Assembly (NCBI GenBank): GCA_030765065.1
Contig: CM060989.1
Location: 35,951,501 to 36,015,500 of the forward strand
DNA from: Deroplatys truncata
Taxonomy: Eukaryota > Arthropoda > Insecta > Mantodea > Mantidae
Reading direction: 5' to 3'
Length of the DNA: 64,000 nt
In this document: in pieces, positions 45,978 through 56,958 of the stretch
Numbering within the stretch: the stretch's first letter is position 1
Layout of the letters: the number at the start of each line of letters is the position of its first letter
Notes under the pieces: model-generated
What the model saw: only the letters and a program-made list of their open reading frames with translations
Database searches by the model: none
Told to the model about the DNA's origin: nothing
Program-made: the position numbers and the translations under genes

Positions 45978-46171
45978 GGTTGGAAAGCTAGAATCAGACG
46001 ACTGAAAAATGCAATGCCATAGTCGGGATTTATACCAAGAGTCAGTTAAGGATTTAGTGTCGTTCCGGCATGTTGCCATGGTAGCTCAGTTGGTTAGAGC
46101 AGCCACATGCGTGCTTTAAATCCCGGCTATGGCATGGAATTTTTCAGTTGTCTGATTCTACCTTTCCAACC
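45978..46171. mobile_element. Fold-back repeat with a tRNA-like segment
   Basis: Arms 45978-46032 and 46117-46171 are inverted repeats (ggttggaaagctagaatcag against its diverged reverse complement), about 55 bp each. At the inner edge of the right arm is a tRNA-like stretch (46075-46133) with an A box (TAGCTCAGTTGG), a pairing acceptor-like stem (GCCATGG with CTATGGC) and an eroded B box. At 59 nt it is too short for a normal tRNA. Two SINE copies placed head to head would explain it. Confidence 0.6.
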
Positions 46172-46727
46172 TTGTTCTGCACACGGCTGTGTTAAAGAAC
46201 ATTAATTACCGTTTATAGAACCATTTTCATGCATTTTTGTTATACAGGCTGGACCATTTATGTTGAGACTGTACAATATCTCCAAAACTAAGCGTTGCAG
46301 AAAAAATGTCTTTGATAAAACTTGCTTTATATTATGGGGGAAGTAAATATCATTAGTTGTGATTTATTTGGAGAACTTTATGATGGTCATTTTAGTGGCC
46401 ATTTAAATTTTTTAAAATGGGAACTTACATTTTGCATGTTGTTTTCTCACTGATAAAAACTAAACAACTTTTGTATAAAGCACCGTGCAATTGTTCTTGC
46501 TAACGTAAATAACAACGAAAGTTCTGAATGGTTGTATACGAAGAACACAATGAAAGGCTGGACTCATTCAACACAGTGTAGCATAATAACAGTAGGCGAG
46601 GAGGCAATGAAACATTGTGTGCGTTGCTTTGTTTACTTTCCATGGTAGGACGCTTTCCCTGTATCTTTCATTAGTGTGCTTGCATCCGCCTTCGAGCCCA
46701 GGTGGATCCATTGGTAGTACGTACCTA

Positions 46728-47998
46728 CAAGGGCAGTATCAGAAGTACCCGATCTGACGTATGGATTGTGGTTGTTGTTTCAAACAAATGATTATGGTAG
46801 AAAGTACCACCCTTATAAAGTTACGTTGTTTAGTAATTATTTGGCAGCCATTAATACTGAACGCTCTCAGCGAATTTGTAAACATGGATAAAACCGGTCA
46901 TTGTTTTGTGATACAATACTTTCATTTGAAAGGTCTTAGTCCAACTAATATTAAAGCTGAGCTAGATTCTACTCTGGGGGAGTCTGCTCCTTCGTTTACA
47001 ACACTAAAATATTGGGTAGCAGAGTTTAAGCGAGGCTATACGGGCTGCCAAGACGAACATCGCAGTTGTCGAACAAATGAGGTGACCACGTCAGAAATTG
47101 TGATGAAAATCCACAAAATGGTGTTGAATGACCGTCGACTGAAAGTGCGCGAGCTAGCAGACATCGTAGGCATTTCAAAAAAGTGTTGTACATCGCACAC
47201 TGACTGAAAATTTAGACATGAGAAAGCTGTGCGCAAGATGGGTGCCGCGTTCACTCACAGTGGAACAAAAGCAGCGTCGTGAGGATGTTTCATTCGAGTG
47301 TTTGGCGATGTTTTGCTGCAATGAAGCCGAGTTTTTGCGTCGATTCATAACCATGGATGAAACATGTGTCCATCACTTCACACCTGAGACGAAGGAACAG
47401 TCAAAACAGTGGATTGAAAGGGGAGAATCGGCTCCAAAGAGGGCGAAGACAATTCCATCTGCAGGCAGGGTCATGAAGTTAGTTTTTTGGGATGCGCGTA
47501 GAACAATTTTTATTGATTATCTTCAAAAAGGAAAAGCAATCAATGGCCAGTAGTATGCAAACTTATTGCAGCGTTTGGATGATGAAATCAAGCAAAAACG
47601 GCCACATTTAGCTAAAAATGAAATTTTGTTTCATCAAGAGAATGCACCAGTTCACACATCCATAATCACCATGGCCAAAATCAGTGAGTTAAAGTTCGAA
47701 TTGCTTCCTCATGCACCCTATTCGCCAGACTTAGACCTCTCTGAATATTTTCTGTTTCCAAAGTTGAAGAAATGGTTTGGTGGTAAAAGATTTGCCAACA
47801 ATGAAGAGCTGGAGTCTGTAGTTGATGGCTATTTTGCAGAACTCGACGGTTCTCACTATAAACAGGTTATCGAAGCTATTGAACATCGCCGGGAAAAGTG
47901 CATCGAGCTGAAAGGAGTCTATGTAGAGAAATAAAGATGTTTTTCCCCAAATTGTTGTGTTTTCTTTGTTAGGTCGGGTACTTCTGGGACAGCCCTTG
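46728..47998 (+). mobile_element. Mariner transposon (1.27 kb), inactive
   Basis: TIRs: caagggcagtatcagaagta at the left and cttctgggacagcccttg at the right, each bordered by TA. Same family as 31205-32483. It lies between the left TIR and the transposase of the larger element. Confidence 0.92.
46885..47934 (+). pseudogene. Mariner transposase with one frameshift and one stop
   Basis: Starts at MDKTGHCF (46885, frame of the 46761-47207 ORF). N-terminal helix-turn-helix domains are intact up to DIVGISK, where a single-base change of frame at about 47185 occurs. The frame from 47218 continues with LCARWVPRSL and FITMDETCVHHF (first Asp), has an in-frame TAG at 47551, then reads on from 47566 to the C-terminal CIELKGVYVEK. 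The second and third catalytic positions both read Glu in place of Asp (HQENAPVH and DLSEYF), so even a repaired frame would be predicted inactive. Otherwise the best preserved mariner gene in the window. Confidence 0.9.
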
Positions 47999-48083
47999 TA
48001 CAATAAGCGATCACCGAGTAACAACTATAGTTCCATTCAAGTCGTTTAACATTTGAAGTGTACTCAGTTGACTGTGGGTTAAA

Positions 48084-49987
48084 ATGGACCAACTTTCACA
48101 ACCAGAAAAAGTAGAAATGGTTCTCATTTCCACGGAATCTAGGAGAGATGTGGTACAGGCTATTCTTCTTTACGCGGAGAGGTTTCCTGATAGAAGAACT
48201 CCATCCAGTGATTCATTTTATCGCGTGATAAAACAGTTCTCAGAAGAGGGCAGTGTCGAGCCAAAGAAAAGGAGGCGCAGAAGAACAGCTATGGACGCAG
48301 ATAGGAAAGTTCAGTGAATTACAACCCCCATGTCAGTTCTCGCGAATTAGCAACCAATGAGGGAATATCCAAAATTCCATCCCTACCATGTTTCATTACA
48401 TCAACAACTACATGGTGACGATTTTCTGAATAGACTGACGTTCTGTAGATGGGCACAAGACAGACTGCGAATTAATTATATCTTTTTTCAGTTCGTATTG
48501 TTTAGTGACGAATGTATTTTCACAAATCATGGTGAAGTAAATCGACACAATATGCACTATTGGGTTGATGAAAATCCATGTTGGTTACGAGAAGTGGAAC
48601 ATCACAGCCCTGTTCTCTTAATGCGTGGTGCGGGATTCTGTGTCATAAGGTAATTGGACCGTACTTCATTGATGGCACCTTATCAGGTGTAAAGTACAGA
48701 AACTTTTTAACGGAGGAATTGGCGTAATTGTTAGAAGATGTACCATTACAAACCAGATCGCAAATGTAGTACCAGCACGATGGATGCCCTGCACACTATG
48801 CACGTACTGCTAGGGATGTTTTAAATAACAATTACCATGAACGTTGGATAGGACGGGCAGGTCCCATTAATTGGCCAAACTCGAACTCCTGATCTTACAT
48901 CATACGACTTTTTACTTTCTCTACTACGTATAGTAAGTAGGCGAAGTATTGCATTCCACCCAAAAATTCGATACCGAGATTTCACCGGAAATATATGTTT
49001 TGAGATCCCCTGAATCCAAAAAAAGCATTTTTAGAAACATGTCCGTGTGTGTGTCTGTCCGTGTGTCTGTGTGTCTGTCTGTGAACAGCATAACTCAGAA
49101 ACGAACAGTCGGATAAACACCAAACTTGGTATTTAGGTTCAGTATCTTCCAGAGATGCGACACGAAGGTTTTCAAGAAAATCCCCCCACCCCAGAGTACC
49201 CTTTACATGGAACATTTTTCGAAAAGTTTAATTTTCTCAAAAATGGCTCTAACGATTTCGATTAAAATATCATATGTTTAAGATATTTTCATGACAAATA
49301 AAAAGTATATCTCGAATTTTCTGGGAATGTCTCCAAAAGTATTCTTCATTGTGAACGACTTTTGCATAACTGGTAAACCTTAAGAGATAGATAAAATTTT
49401 ACTACAAAAAATGTAGATCGCGTTAAAATACACAATTTATGTCACGCATCCTTTTTTTGAGTGAACTATTTTCGAGATATTTCTTGTTATTCCATTAAAT
49501 TTTCCAAAACTTATACTTTTTCTCAAATTCATTATTCATTTTTTATGTCCTGGACAGGCAAAGAGAATGGAATGCGCCACATAGCAACCACCTCTTAATA
49601 TATTTGACTATCGCTTAAAACCTACCAATTCCCCTTGCATCTATAAGAAAATTAGCAATAAGATTAACATCTCGATATCTCGATTAACATGAAGCAAATG
49701 GAGAATGAGCGTTTGTAAAAATAGTTTGTACAAGAGTAGAGAAAATCATGTGAGTGTAGCACATCAGATTTTTCTTGTGGGGATACCTTAAGGAAAAAGT
49801 GTATCGTGAAACACCAACAACTATAAACAACATGAAGGCGCTCATACGAAATGCTTGTGCCAGTACTGAAAGAGACATGCTTTTACGTACATATCAGTCG
49901 TTCATTTACAGGGTTGGAAAATGCATTGAGGTAGGTGATACTCTGTGTACCTACCTTTCATCAATGTTTAATTGTCTACACCAGTAA
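48084..49987 (+). pseudogene. DDE transposase of the long-TIR transposon, split by family A copy 16
   Basis: N-terminus MDQLSQPEKVEMVLISTESR with a helix-turn-helix-like region (48084-48317), then after a stop LTFCRWAQDRLRINYIF, VLFSDECIFTN (first Asp), NMHYWVDENP (48357-48653), and in shifted frames QHDGCPAHYAR (second Asp), ERWIGRAGPINWP and TPDLTSYDF. At that exact point the family A copy (48914-49768) is inserted. The gene resumes at 49774 with LWGYLKEKVYRETPT and ends near 49987. The superfamily is Tc1/mariner (DDE_3-like). Several stops and frameshifts make it non-functional. Confidence 0.85.
48914..49768 (+). mobile_element. Family A repeat, copy 16, boundaries fixed by the interrupted transposase
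   Basis: 855 bp, from actttctctactacgtatag to acacatcaga. T5 borders both sides (48909-48913, 49769-49773), and one T5 is what the uninterrupted codons (Asp-Phe-Phe-Leu) require. So either T5 was duplicated or the insertion occurred within the run with terminal Ts belonging to the repeat. Confidence 0.95.
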
Positions 49988-50212
49988 AAGAACTATGTAC
50001 TTTGTAGAAAATTGTGTATAAAAAGCTGTTTATTTTATGATGAGGAATAAAAAATGTTAGTTCCCAATCCAAAACGTAACGACTCTCAAATGATCATCCA
50101 TGGATGGTCCAACCATTCATTGCGCTCTTCGTACACAGCCATTCAGAATTTTCATTGTTACTTACGTTGGTGTAAAAACAATTGTAGAGTGCTTTAGTTT
50201 TTTATGAAAAAA
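49988..50212. other. Right arm of the long-TIR transposon
   Basis: Non-coding tail of the transposase gene, then at 50095-50206 the inner part of the right TIR (reverse complement matches 46455-46565: gaaagttctgaatggttgta). Confidence 0.7.
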
Positions 50213-51059
50213 TCTTATGTGTTACACTCACATGACTTTCTCTATTTTTACAAACTATTTTTACAAACGCTTATTCTCCATATGCTTCATGTTAATCGGG
50301 ATATCGAGATGATAATCTTATTGCTAATTTTCTTGTAGGTGCAAGGGAATTGGTAGGATTTAAGCGATAGTCAAATATTTTAAGAGCTGTTGCTATGTGG
50401 TGCATTAATTCTCTTTGAATGTCCAGGACATAAAAATGAATAACGAATTCCTATTTGAGAAAAATTATTGGAAAATATAAGGGAATAACAAGCAATATCT
50501 CGAAAATGGTTCACTCAACAAAAAAATGTATACGACATAAATTGTGTATTTTAACGCCATCTACATTTCTGTGTAGTAAACTTTTTCTATCTCTTATGGT
50601 TTACCAGTTATGCAAAAGTCGTTCACAATGAAGAATACTTTTGGAGACATTCTCAGAAAATTCGAGATATACATTTCGTTTGTCATGAAAATATCTTAAA
50701 CATATGATATTTTAATCAAAATCGTTAGAGCCATTTTTGAGAAAATTAAAATTTTCGAAAAATATTCCATATAAAGGTTAATCTGGGGTGGGGGGATTTT
50801 CTTGAAAACCTTCGTGTCGCATCTCTGGAAGATACTGAACCTAAATACCAAGTTTGGTGTTTATCCGACTGTTCGTTTCTGAGTTATGCTGTTCACAGAC
50901 AGACCGATAGACAGACAGACACACACACGGACATGTTTCCAAAAATGCTGTTTTTGGATTCAGGGGGTCTCAAAACACGTATTTCCGGTGAAATCTCGGT
51001 ATCGAATTTTTGGGTGGAATACAATACTTCCCCTACTTACTATATGTAGCAGAGAAAGT
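50213..51059 (-). mobile_element. Family A repeat, copy 17 (full length)
   Basis: Minus orientation, bordered by A6 on both sides (50207-50212 and 51060-51065). It lies inside the right TIR of the long-TIR transposon. Confidence 0.93.
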
Positions 51060-51063
51060 AAAA

Positions 51064-51585
51064 AACTATTTCAACTATTTAGGAGGTTATATTACCTTTT
51101 ACCAGGATAAGAATATAGACATAAAATTACAGAAATATCAGAGTATCTGCGGTATTATAAGCAGAACATTAAAAATCACACGAAGAGAAACAAAAAATTT
51201 GTGTTATAATGTGATGGCTCTACCTATTCTATTATATGGCAGTGAATCCTGGGTGATGAGGAAAAAAGATTGAAGTAATGTTCAGGCTGCAGAAATGACG
51301 TTTTTATGAACAGTTAAAGGTTGCACTAAATTGGACAGGATCCCTAATGAAGTAATTAGGCAATAACTGAATATTTTTGCAGTGAAGGATAAACTAGAAG
51401 AACAAAAACTAAAATGGAAATAACTTTTGGAAAGAATGGACGAAAAAAGGATTCCAAAGATAGCCTTACAATACAAACCTATAGGAAAGAGGGACATAGG
51501 AAGGACAGTTAAAGGATGGAATTGAGGCCGGAACAGGTCGATAGGCCTAATTCTTGAAAGGCAGAAGGAGAAGCTTTTTATGAGA
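51064..51585 (+). pseudogene. LINE reverse transcriptase C-terminal fragment
   Basis: The + strand reads YFNYLGGYITFYQDKNIDIK, then CGIISRTLKITRRETKN, LPILLYGSESWVMRKKD (51010-51273), and in shifted frames NEVIRQ and ERMDEKRIPKIALQYKPIGK. This is the segment after the catalytic core of RTE/Jockey-like insect non-LTR reverse transcriptases. 5'-truncated, with stops; a different family from the LINE at 14382-15347. It sits in the right TIR of the long-TIR transposon. Confidence 0.78.
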
Positions 51586-51788
51586 AGTGAGAAAACAACA
51601 TAAAAGAGTAGGTTCCCATTAAAAAAAATAAATAGCCCTAAAATGACCATTATAACGTCTTCCAAATAAAACACGACTAATGTCATTTACTTTCCCCCAT
51701 AATATCAAGCAACTTTATTCAAGACATTTCTTTCTACAACGCTTAGTATTGGAAATATTGTACAGTCTGAACATAAGTGGTCCACCTG

Positions 51789-52384
51789 TACATTAGAGTT
51801 ATCTCAAAGGAGTTCTTTAACGTTTTAATTATGAAATTATGCTAATCTTGAACAGTTTAATGAAATAGGTGCTGATATAAAGTAATATTAAATAAACTTG
51901 AAAGGAAATGAGGTAGTAAGGCAGTCAATATTTGTAACATTATTACTTGATGAACACGGCACGGTAAAATTTAGGTTTAATGACTTAGAAGGCTTAAAGA
52001 TTGTAAAGTTCGCCGGAGCCTGACTTAAATAGTTAAAATAACTCATTAATGGGGACGGATGCCTGTATGTGCATCATTAATCCGCAGGGTGCAGAGAAGC
52101 GCTGTTCTCGGGGCGGCTGTTTGCAGCAAATATTCCACCCTGCAATGTAAACAAGTTGAGAATGTCATGCTAGAACATGGTGCCGGCACTCCGAGATGGG
52201 AATATTAATTCTTGCGCTCAGAGAAGGGCAGAAAACTCTGTTAGCAGTAATCTCCACAGGAGAGAACAAAAATGTGGAATGTTATCTCGCTTTATTTGCT
52301 AAATAACTTCCAGTAACCCCATTACCTCTCACACCAGTTTCTACTATTTGATCCTTAAATTACAAAATGAAAAAACCTTATATG
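51789..52384. other. No gene recognised
   Basis: Spacer with a moderately GC-rich part at 52060-52250; nothing supported. Confidence 0.4.
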
Positions 52385-53215
52385 TTTTCTTCACATGACT
52401 TTCTCTACTGCTATCGTTTATTACTTTCTCTACTACGTATAGTAAGTAGGGGAAGTATTGTATTCCACCCAAATTAGATATCGACATATCATGGAAGTAG
52501 GTATATACTGGGCTTTAAATTCCACACTGTTTCCATGTAATCGCGAGAAATACCTGAAAATCGATTGAACTTTAAAAGAAAGACAAAGTGTTGAACAATT
52601 TGAACCATTAATAACGAATATCTCAGAAATTGCTGATTGTGTGTTTTAAAGAGATCTATATTTTTTGTGTATACGTTTTACGTCTATCGCTTAAAGTTTA
52701 ACAGTTAGGATAGGACTAGAAGCGGAGGGAGACTTTACACATCGACCTATGCAGATCTTTTGTACCTAGGCCTTTGACGGGGTGCCCCCCGGGACGGAGG
52801 GATAAGGTGAAAGAAGACAGAGGGCGGTCGGACCAGGACGCACGACAGGCAGAGGACTTCACAGTCTATTCCTAGGGAATTCAAGATATACATTTAATAT
52901 GTAAATATATTTAATATACGTTATTTTAATCAAAATCGAAATTTTCGAAAAATGTTCCACGTATTGGATAGTTTGGGTGGGAAATTTTCCTGAAAAGCTT
53001 CGTGTCGTGGAAGATATTGAACTTAATATCAATTTTGGTATTTATCCAAGTTTTCGTTTTTCAGTTCTACTGTTCACAGACATACGCGCGAGCACGGACA
53101 TCGACCTCTTTCTAAAAAATTCTTTGTTTTATTCAAGGGCCTCGAAACATGTATTTCCGGTGAAATCTCGGAATCGAATTTTTGGGTGGAATGCAATACC
53201 TTCTGTTCCTACAGT
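52385..53215 (-). mobile_element. Family A mosaic (copy 18), subfamily 2, with nested pieces
   Basis: A minus-oriented end (52385-52420, tcacatgactttctctac) is followed by about 55 bp of a plus-oriented end (52424-52480), then by subfamily 2 internal sequence in minus orientation to 53215. The GC-rich short repeat (52707-52851) interrupts the latter, and about 23 bp of host seem lost there. Confidence 0.75.
52707..52851 (-). mobile_element. GC-rich short repeat (SINE-like), copy 2
   Basis: Reverse complement matches 42988-43130 (see copy 1). It is inserted into family A copy 18, which shows it is mobile. Its tail is next to ggataggac. Confidence 0.7.
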
Positions 53216-53477
53216 TACTGTACTGTAATAGCATGAAGAACAACTTAATGTTAAGGTTTAATATGATTTCGGCGTACTTACCTAAACCAGAAAATTAAAT
53301 TTGTCGGTTTTCTTCTACGCAAATCTTTCTCCTTTAGCCACACAAACAGACAAGGCTTACACCAAAAATTGTAAAAGAAATTCGAAATTCTAGTTAACTC
53401 CAAAGATAACGCCTAATAATTAATTGCTATTTAGTTAGCCCAATTAATACAAATATAACTCATCTAATATAAATAGT
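53216..53477. other. No gene recognised
   Basis: AT-rich spacer. Confidence 0.4.
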
Positions 53478-53705
53478 AATATAGTTAATTAATACATCCA
53501 ACTATAATTAGTGCGTCATTTGGTGACTAAATGGTCAGCGTGCAAATTTTAACACCTGCGAATATAAAAACAGGGCGCTAACTCAACAGACACAATATAA
53601 CCAACCTTCCCAATACAGATGCGTATTTGCGGAGGAGTTGCCGGTTATAAATAGAACCTAACAACCCGAATATCACTAGATTCTAGTGACTTTCCCATAA
53701 TGGTG
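53478..53705 (-). repeat. Family D interspersed repeat, copy 2
   Basis: Reverse complement matches 12648-12880 with about one difference every four or five bases; see copy 1. Confidence 0.65.
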
Positions 53706-54159
53706 GAAAAATGTTAAAGTTCCACTTCAGTAACCTGTAGTATATTGTAAATTCTATAGAATGTACCAATGTAACCCAGGTGAGACAGCTAATAGCGTGT
53801 AAAAGCGCCGTTGCCATGTACAAATGAAATACAATTTTGGACACTACTTACGGCGCTCAATAAGTCCTTAGAACATCCATGAGAGGGCACTCTAGCATAA
53901 AAAGGCTTGCTCTCTCTAGACTGGTTCAAGTTTCAGCCATATCCATCACGTGGTTTCGTTGTCATAGGCCAGAGGTGCGCAAAACGCAGAGTGTAGTCAC
54001 AACGTAACGGGACTGAAAGCTCACACAGCCTGGGTTCAGTGATGCCAGCTAAAGGCGAGAGGGTGTTTGGAAGTAAACAGTTCAGTGGTGGAGTTCGTGA
54101 CGGCATTGTCTAATAAACCATTTGTTATGATTGACAGAAGTATTAATAATTGTTATATT
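53706..54159. other. No gene recognised
   Basis: Contains a TATA-like cataaaaaggc at 53898 and an AATAAA at 54113; it might be regulatory sequence of the adjacent Penelope-like element, but nothing is firm. Confidence 0.3.
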
Positions 54160-54233
54160 ATGATATTATAATATGGTGAATCGCTACGTGTTAATTCCTA
54201 TCACATCTGCGCTTGGTGTTTTCTGAGTAGCGC

Positions 54234-54263
54234 TTTCGGGAGACGTCTTTCTCCCATCTTCAG
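54234..54263 (-). ncRNA. Hammerhead-like core in the Penelope terminal region (tentative)
   Basis: The minus strand reads CTGAAGA, T, a GGGAGA/TCTCCC hairpin, then GAAA. A hammerhead needs CUGANGA, stem II, GAAA; the extra T before stem II departs from the consensus and stems I and III were not established. Hammerhead motifs are known in Penelope terminal repeats. Confidence 0.25.
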
Positions 54264-54285
54264 CTACAAGGCGACTGACTTTTCG

Positions 54286-54795
54286 CTAACTCCCCTGACG
54301 CCCAAGAAGTAACTCAACTGGTGATTTTCCTGTTCTCTGTTGGGAAAAGTTGTAACCTAGTTGTCTTGACGTTCCTGCAATCTGTGGTGAAGATTGGGAA
54401 CTCATGTACCTTCTCTTGCAATATGATTGGATAAGTTGCATCAAGTAGTCTGTTGGTGGGATTTCAAAATTCAAAATATTCTTGATGTTAAGATGATTGA
54501 AAACCTTTTCCCAAATTTCTAGTTGTGAAGAAGTCTGTATAGGTTTTAACAGTTTTATCTCTCGTCCTATTTCATGATTAAGAGTCCGGAAATGGTTGGC
54601 AACTGCTGATTTATCTATTTGTTTTAATTTGATATTTCTTTGATGTTCACTCAAACGTATTTTTAAATTTATTTTTGTTCTACCAATATATGAACCTTGG
54701 AAAACTTGACATGCAATTTGATATATACCTGATTTTTTTGTATTGTCTATTGTAGTAGTCAAAGGTGTATTCAACATATTTCTCAAATTAAACAC
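54286..54795 (-). pseudogene. GIY-YIG endonuclease domain of a Penelope-like element
   Basis: 169-aa open frame on the minus strand. GIYQIACQVFQGSYIG gives the GIY and YIG signature (residues about 24-39), followed by KINLKIRLSEHQRNI with the conserved Arg, and LEIWEKVFNHLNIKNILNFE with a typical Penelope C-terminal context. In Penelope-like elements this domain nicks target DNA for reverse transcription. The reverse transcriptase that should precede it is absent, so this is a 5'-truncated copy; the Met at 54795 is incidental. Confidence 0.85.
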
Positions 54796-55020
54796 ATTCT
54801 GAGGTTCAAGCTGGATATAAATTTTCTGAATAATTTTTCAAAATATCTAAACATCACAGAATGTATATAAATTTCTTGTAATATTAAGTCCTTTTTATTA
54901 GGGTTTGCAAAGTACTGGTTGTATGTAAAGTATGTTTCTTTTTGTACTTAGTAATTAACTTATTAATTATTGTGATTGATGGGAATTTATCACGTAGTGA
55001 CTCACCATATTATAACTATT

Positions 55021-55577
55021 TTTAATTTATTTATTTGTTTATTTATTTTTTGATGTTTTGTTCTCTACATGGCGTATTTAGAGGCAACTTCCAAAGACAC
55101 TGCGTTAGATGTTATGCTTCGTATGGTGAAAGTAAAGGTATGCGTTGCATGGGACGTTATTGTAGTTTATTATTATCATTATTATTATTGTTTTATTTGC
55201 TATAGGAACTTAATGTGAGAAATTGTTGCAGGAGTTAACTCAAAGAACGTTGCACAGAAAGTCAGAAAATTTATGGCTGTAAATACAAAACTAAATACGC
55301 TAGTTACATAGTTAACCGGAAGATCGCTCGGTCCCTAAATCCTTTTCAAGAGGGTGAAATTCTGAAATTATGACAAAAGCTGCGGAAATTATGTGACCTC
55401 AAGAACTTCCCAGTTTTAACAATATTAATTTATCTGGAAGAATCATTACAATGAGAGTGAAAAGCCTTTCAAAAATGTAGAAATTCAACTTAAACACAAT
55501 ATAATAATGAACTAAACAGCTATCAACCTTCACCGCAGGAGTCCTACAACCATAACTCTCTCCCTTCCCTCACAGCA
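55021..55577. other. No gene recognised
   Basis: AT-rich spacer; nothing supported. Confidence 0.4.
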
Positions 55578-55958
55578 ATGCCTTACTTCCGTGTTTCTTG
55601 TGAGGGTTGCGTTGTGTTGTGTTGTCGGCGCAAATATGATTTCTGCCCACCTCTGTCAAAGGCGATTGAAGCAACCAACTTGTGTTCATTTAGTAAGATG
55701 GAATAAAAGAGTCAGTCCGGTGAATAAGCACTTCTATTTAAAAGACTTAACACCGAAAGAAATCAAAGCCGAGTTGGATAAAGTTCATGGCACATCTGTT
55801 CCTGTGTTTGCGATTGTTTACAATTGGGTAAATGATTTTAAACATGGCCGAATGATGAACATCGTACGAGATGCCCAGTGGAAGTGACTTCCTCCGAAAT
55901 TATTGATAAAATCCACGATATGGTTTTGAGTGATCGACGAATCAAAGTTGAAGAAGTT

Positions 55959-56958
55959 ATTGTTTTGTTACGTAATATATTTTACTTAATTTATTAAGTT
56001 TCATGCATTGGAAGCTAATTTGAAGTATTGTTCTTGGAGTTTACTTTGTTTAAGAGGTTTGCAACACGCTTTGGGCGTCGGTTTGAAGTTGTTGATTACG
56101 TAATAGTTACTGTTGTTACGCAATATGCTGCTACGTAGGACGAGAAGCTGATTTTAAGATGCACTTTAGTTGTTACACTCCAAGTTTTACACTATAATAT
56201 TTAACTTTGTTATTAAAACTGCTTCTATATATTATTTATGTTTGAATCTGCCTCGGCTGCGTCAGTAATGTTTGTAGAGTCATGTATCTCTTAGGCAAGG
56301 TACGACAATAACTGTAGACATACACAGAATTAAAGTTATTAAATTCACTTCTTTTATTAATCCTTGCACATTTTTAATAAAGCACTGCACTTTCTAAGAG
56401 CTGTGAGATTATTTAATACTTTCACTTATCTAACGCGTAGAGCTATTTTACGATTCTCACGTAATATTTCTGTAGAGAACACATCTTCCATCTGGTCACT
56501 ACCAAGTTTTGCCAGCAACTGAACATTATTTCAACCGTTAAACCTGTAAACTTCGGTATTTCAAGTCTCTGATTGGCTAATTCTGGTCCAATAGAATATC
56601 TGCATTTTACTTAAACTTTTTCCTTGCTATTGATGGCTAATTTTAAACTGCCACAAAAATTATATTATCCTTGCTCTAATCATGACTAGTAACTTTCAAA
56701 CTCTCAAACTCATTATTGCCTCATTGTTAGCAACTTAAAACTTACTCTCACAGCTCTTGCATTATTAAAGTAGGTATGTAATGTATTCGCATAACATTAA
56801 ACATGTTTACAATAATAATAAGCATATGCAGGACTGTTACATAATTTAAAAATAATTATTACATACATATTGTTTCAAGGCGGACTGTTATTTAATTTAC
56901 TTATTATAAAAAAAAATACAATTGAAATTACTCAAGTATTAGGTAAAATACTGCCACA
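55959..56958. mobile_element. Family B repeat, copy 3: 1000 bp with AAGTT target duplications
   Basis: Inserted into the mariner transposase; the direct repeat AAGTT borders it (55954-55958 and 56959-56963). A 5-bp duplication and a length of 1.0 kb with no coding frame suit a solo LTR. On the minus strand an AATAAAAGAAGTG string could be its polyadenylation signal. Ends are attgttttgttacg and atactgccaca, so the TG..CA rule is met only approximately. Confidence 0.78.

Larger units (their letters stand above)
46245..51788 (+). mobile_element. Long-TIR DDE transposon carrying four nested insertions
   Basis: The left end (TA then caggctggaccatttatg) and the right end (inverted, caggtggaccacttatg) form TIRs; similarity runs on for about 320 bp, including aactaagcgttg and atggtcattttag. 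The right TIR is itself split: 51586-51788 and 50095-50206. Nested inside are a mariner (46728-47998), family A copies 16 and 17, and a LINE fragment (51064-51585). Without them the element is about 2.0 kb. It codes for the transposase at 48084-49987. A 329-bp derivative is at 63278-63606. Confidence 0.85.
54160..55020 (-). mobile_element. Penelope-like element, truncated, with inverted terminal repeats
   Basis: The 45 bp at 54160-54205 (attataatatggtgaatcgc..) is repeated in inverted form at about 54968-55020. Penelope-like elements are known for terminal repeats in direct or inverted orientation. The interior has only the C-terminal GIY-YIG endonuclease region of the single ORF; the reverse transcriptase is missing. 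Confidence 0.75.

Noticed and set aside
46075-46133. Functional tRNA gene
   Set aside because: Only 59 nt, with a degenerate B box, and part of a fold-back repeat.
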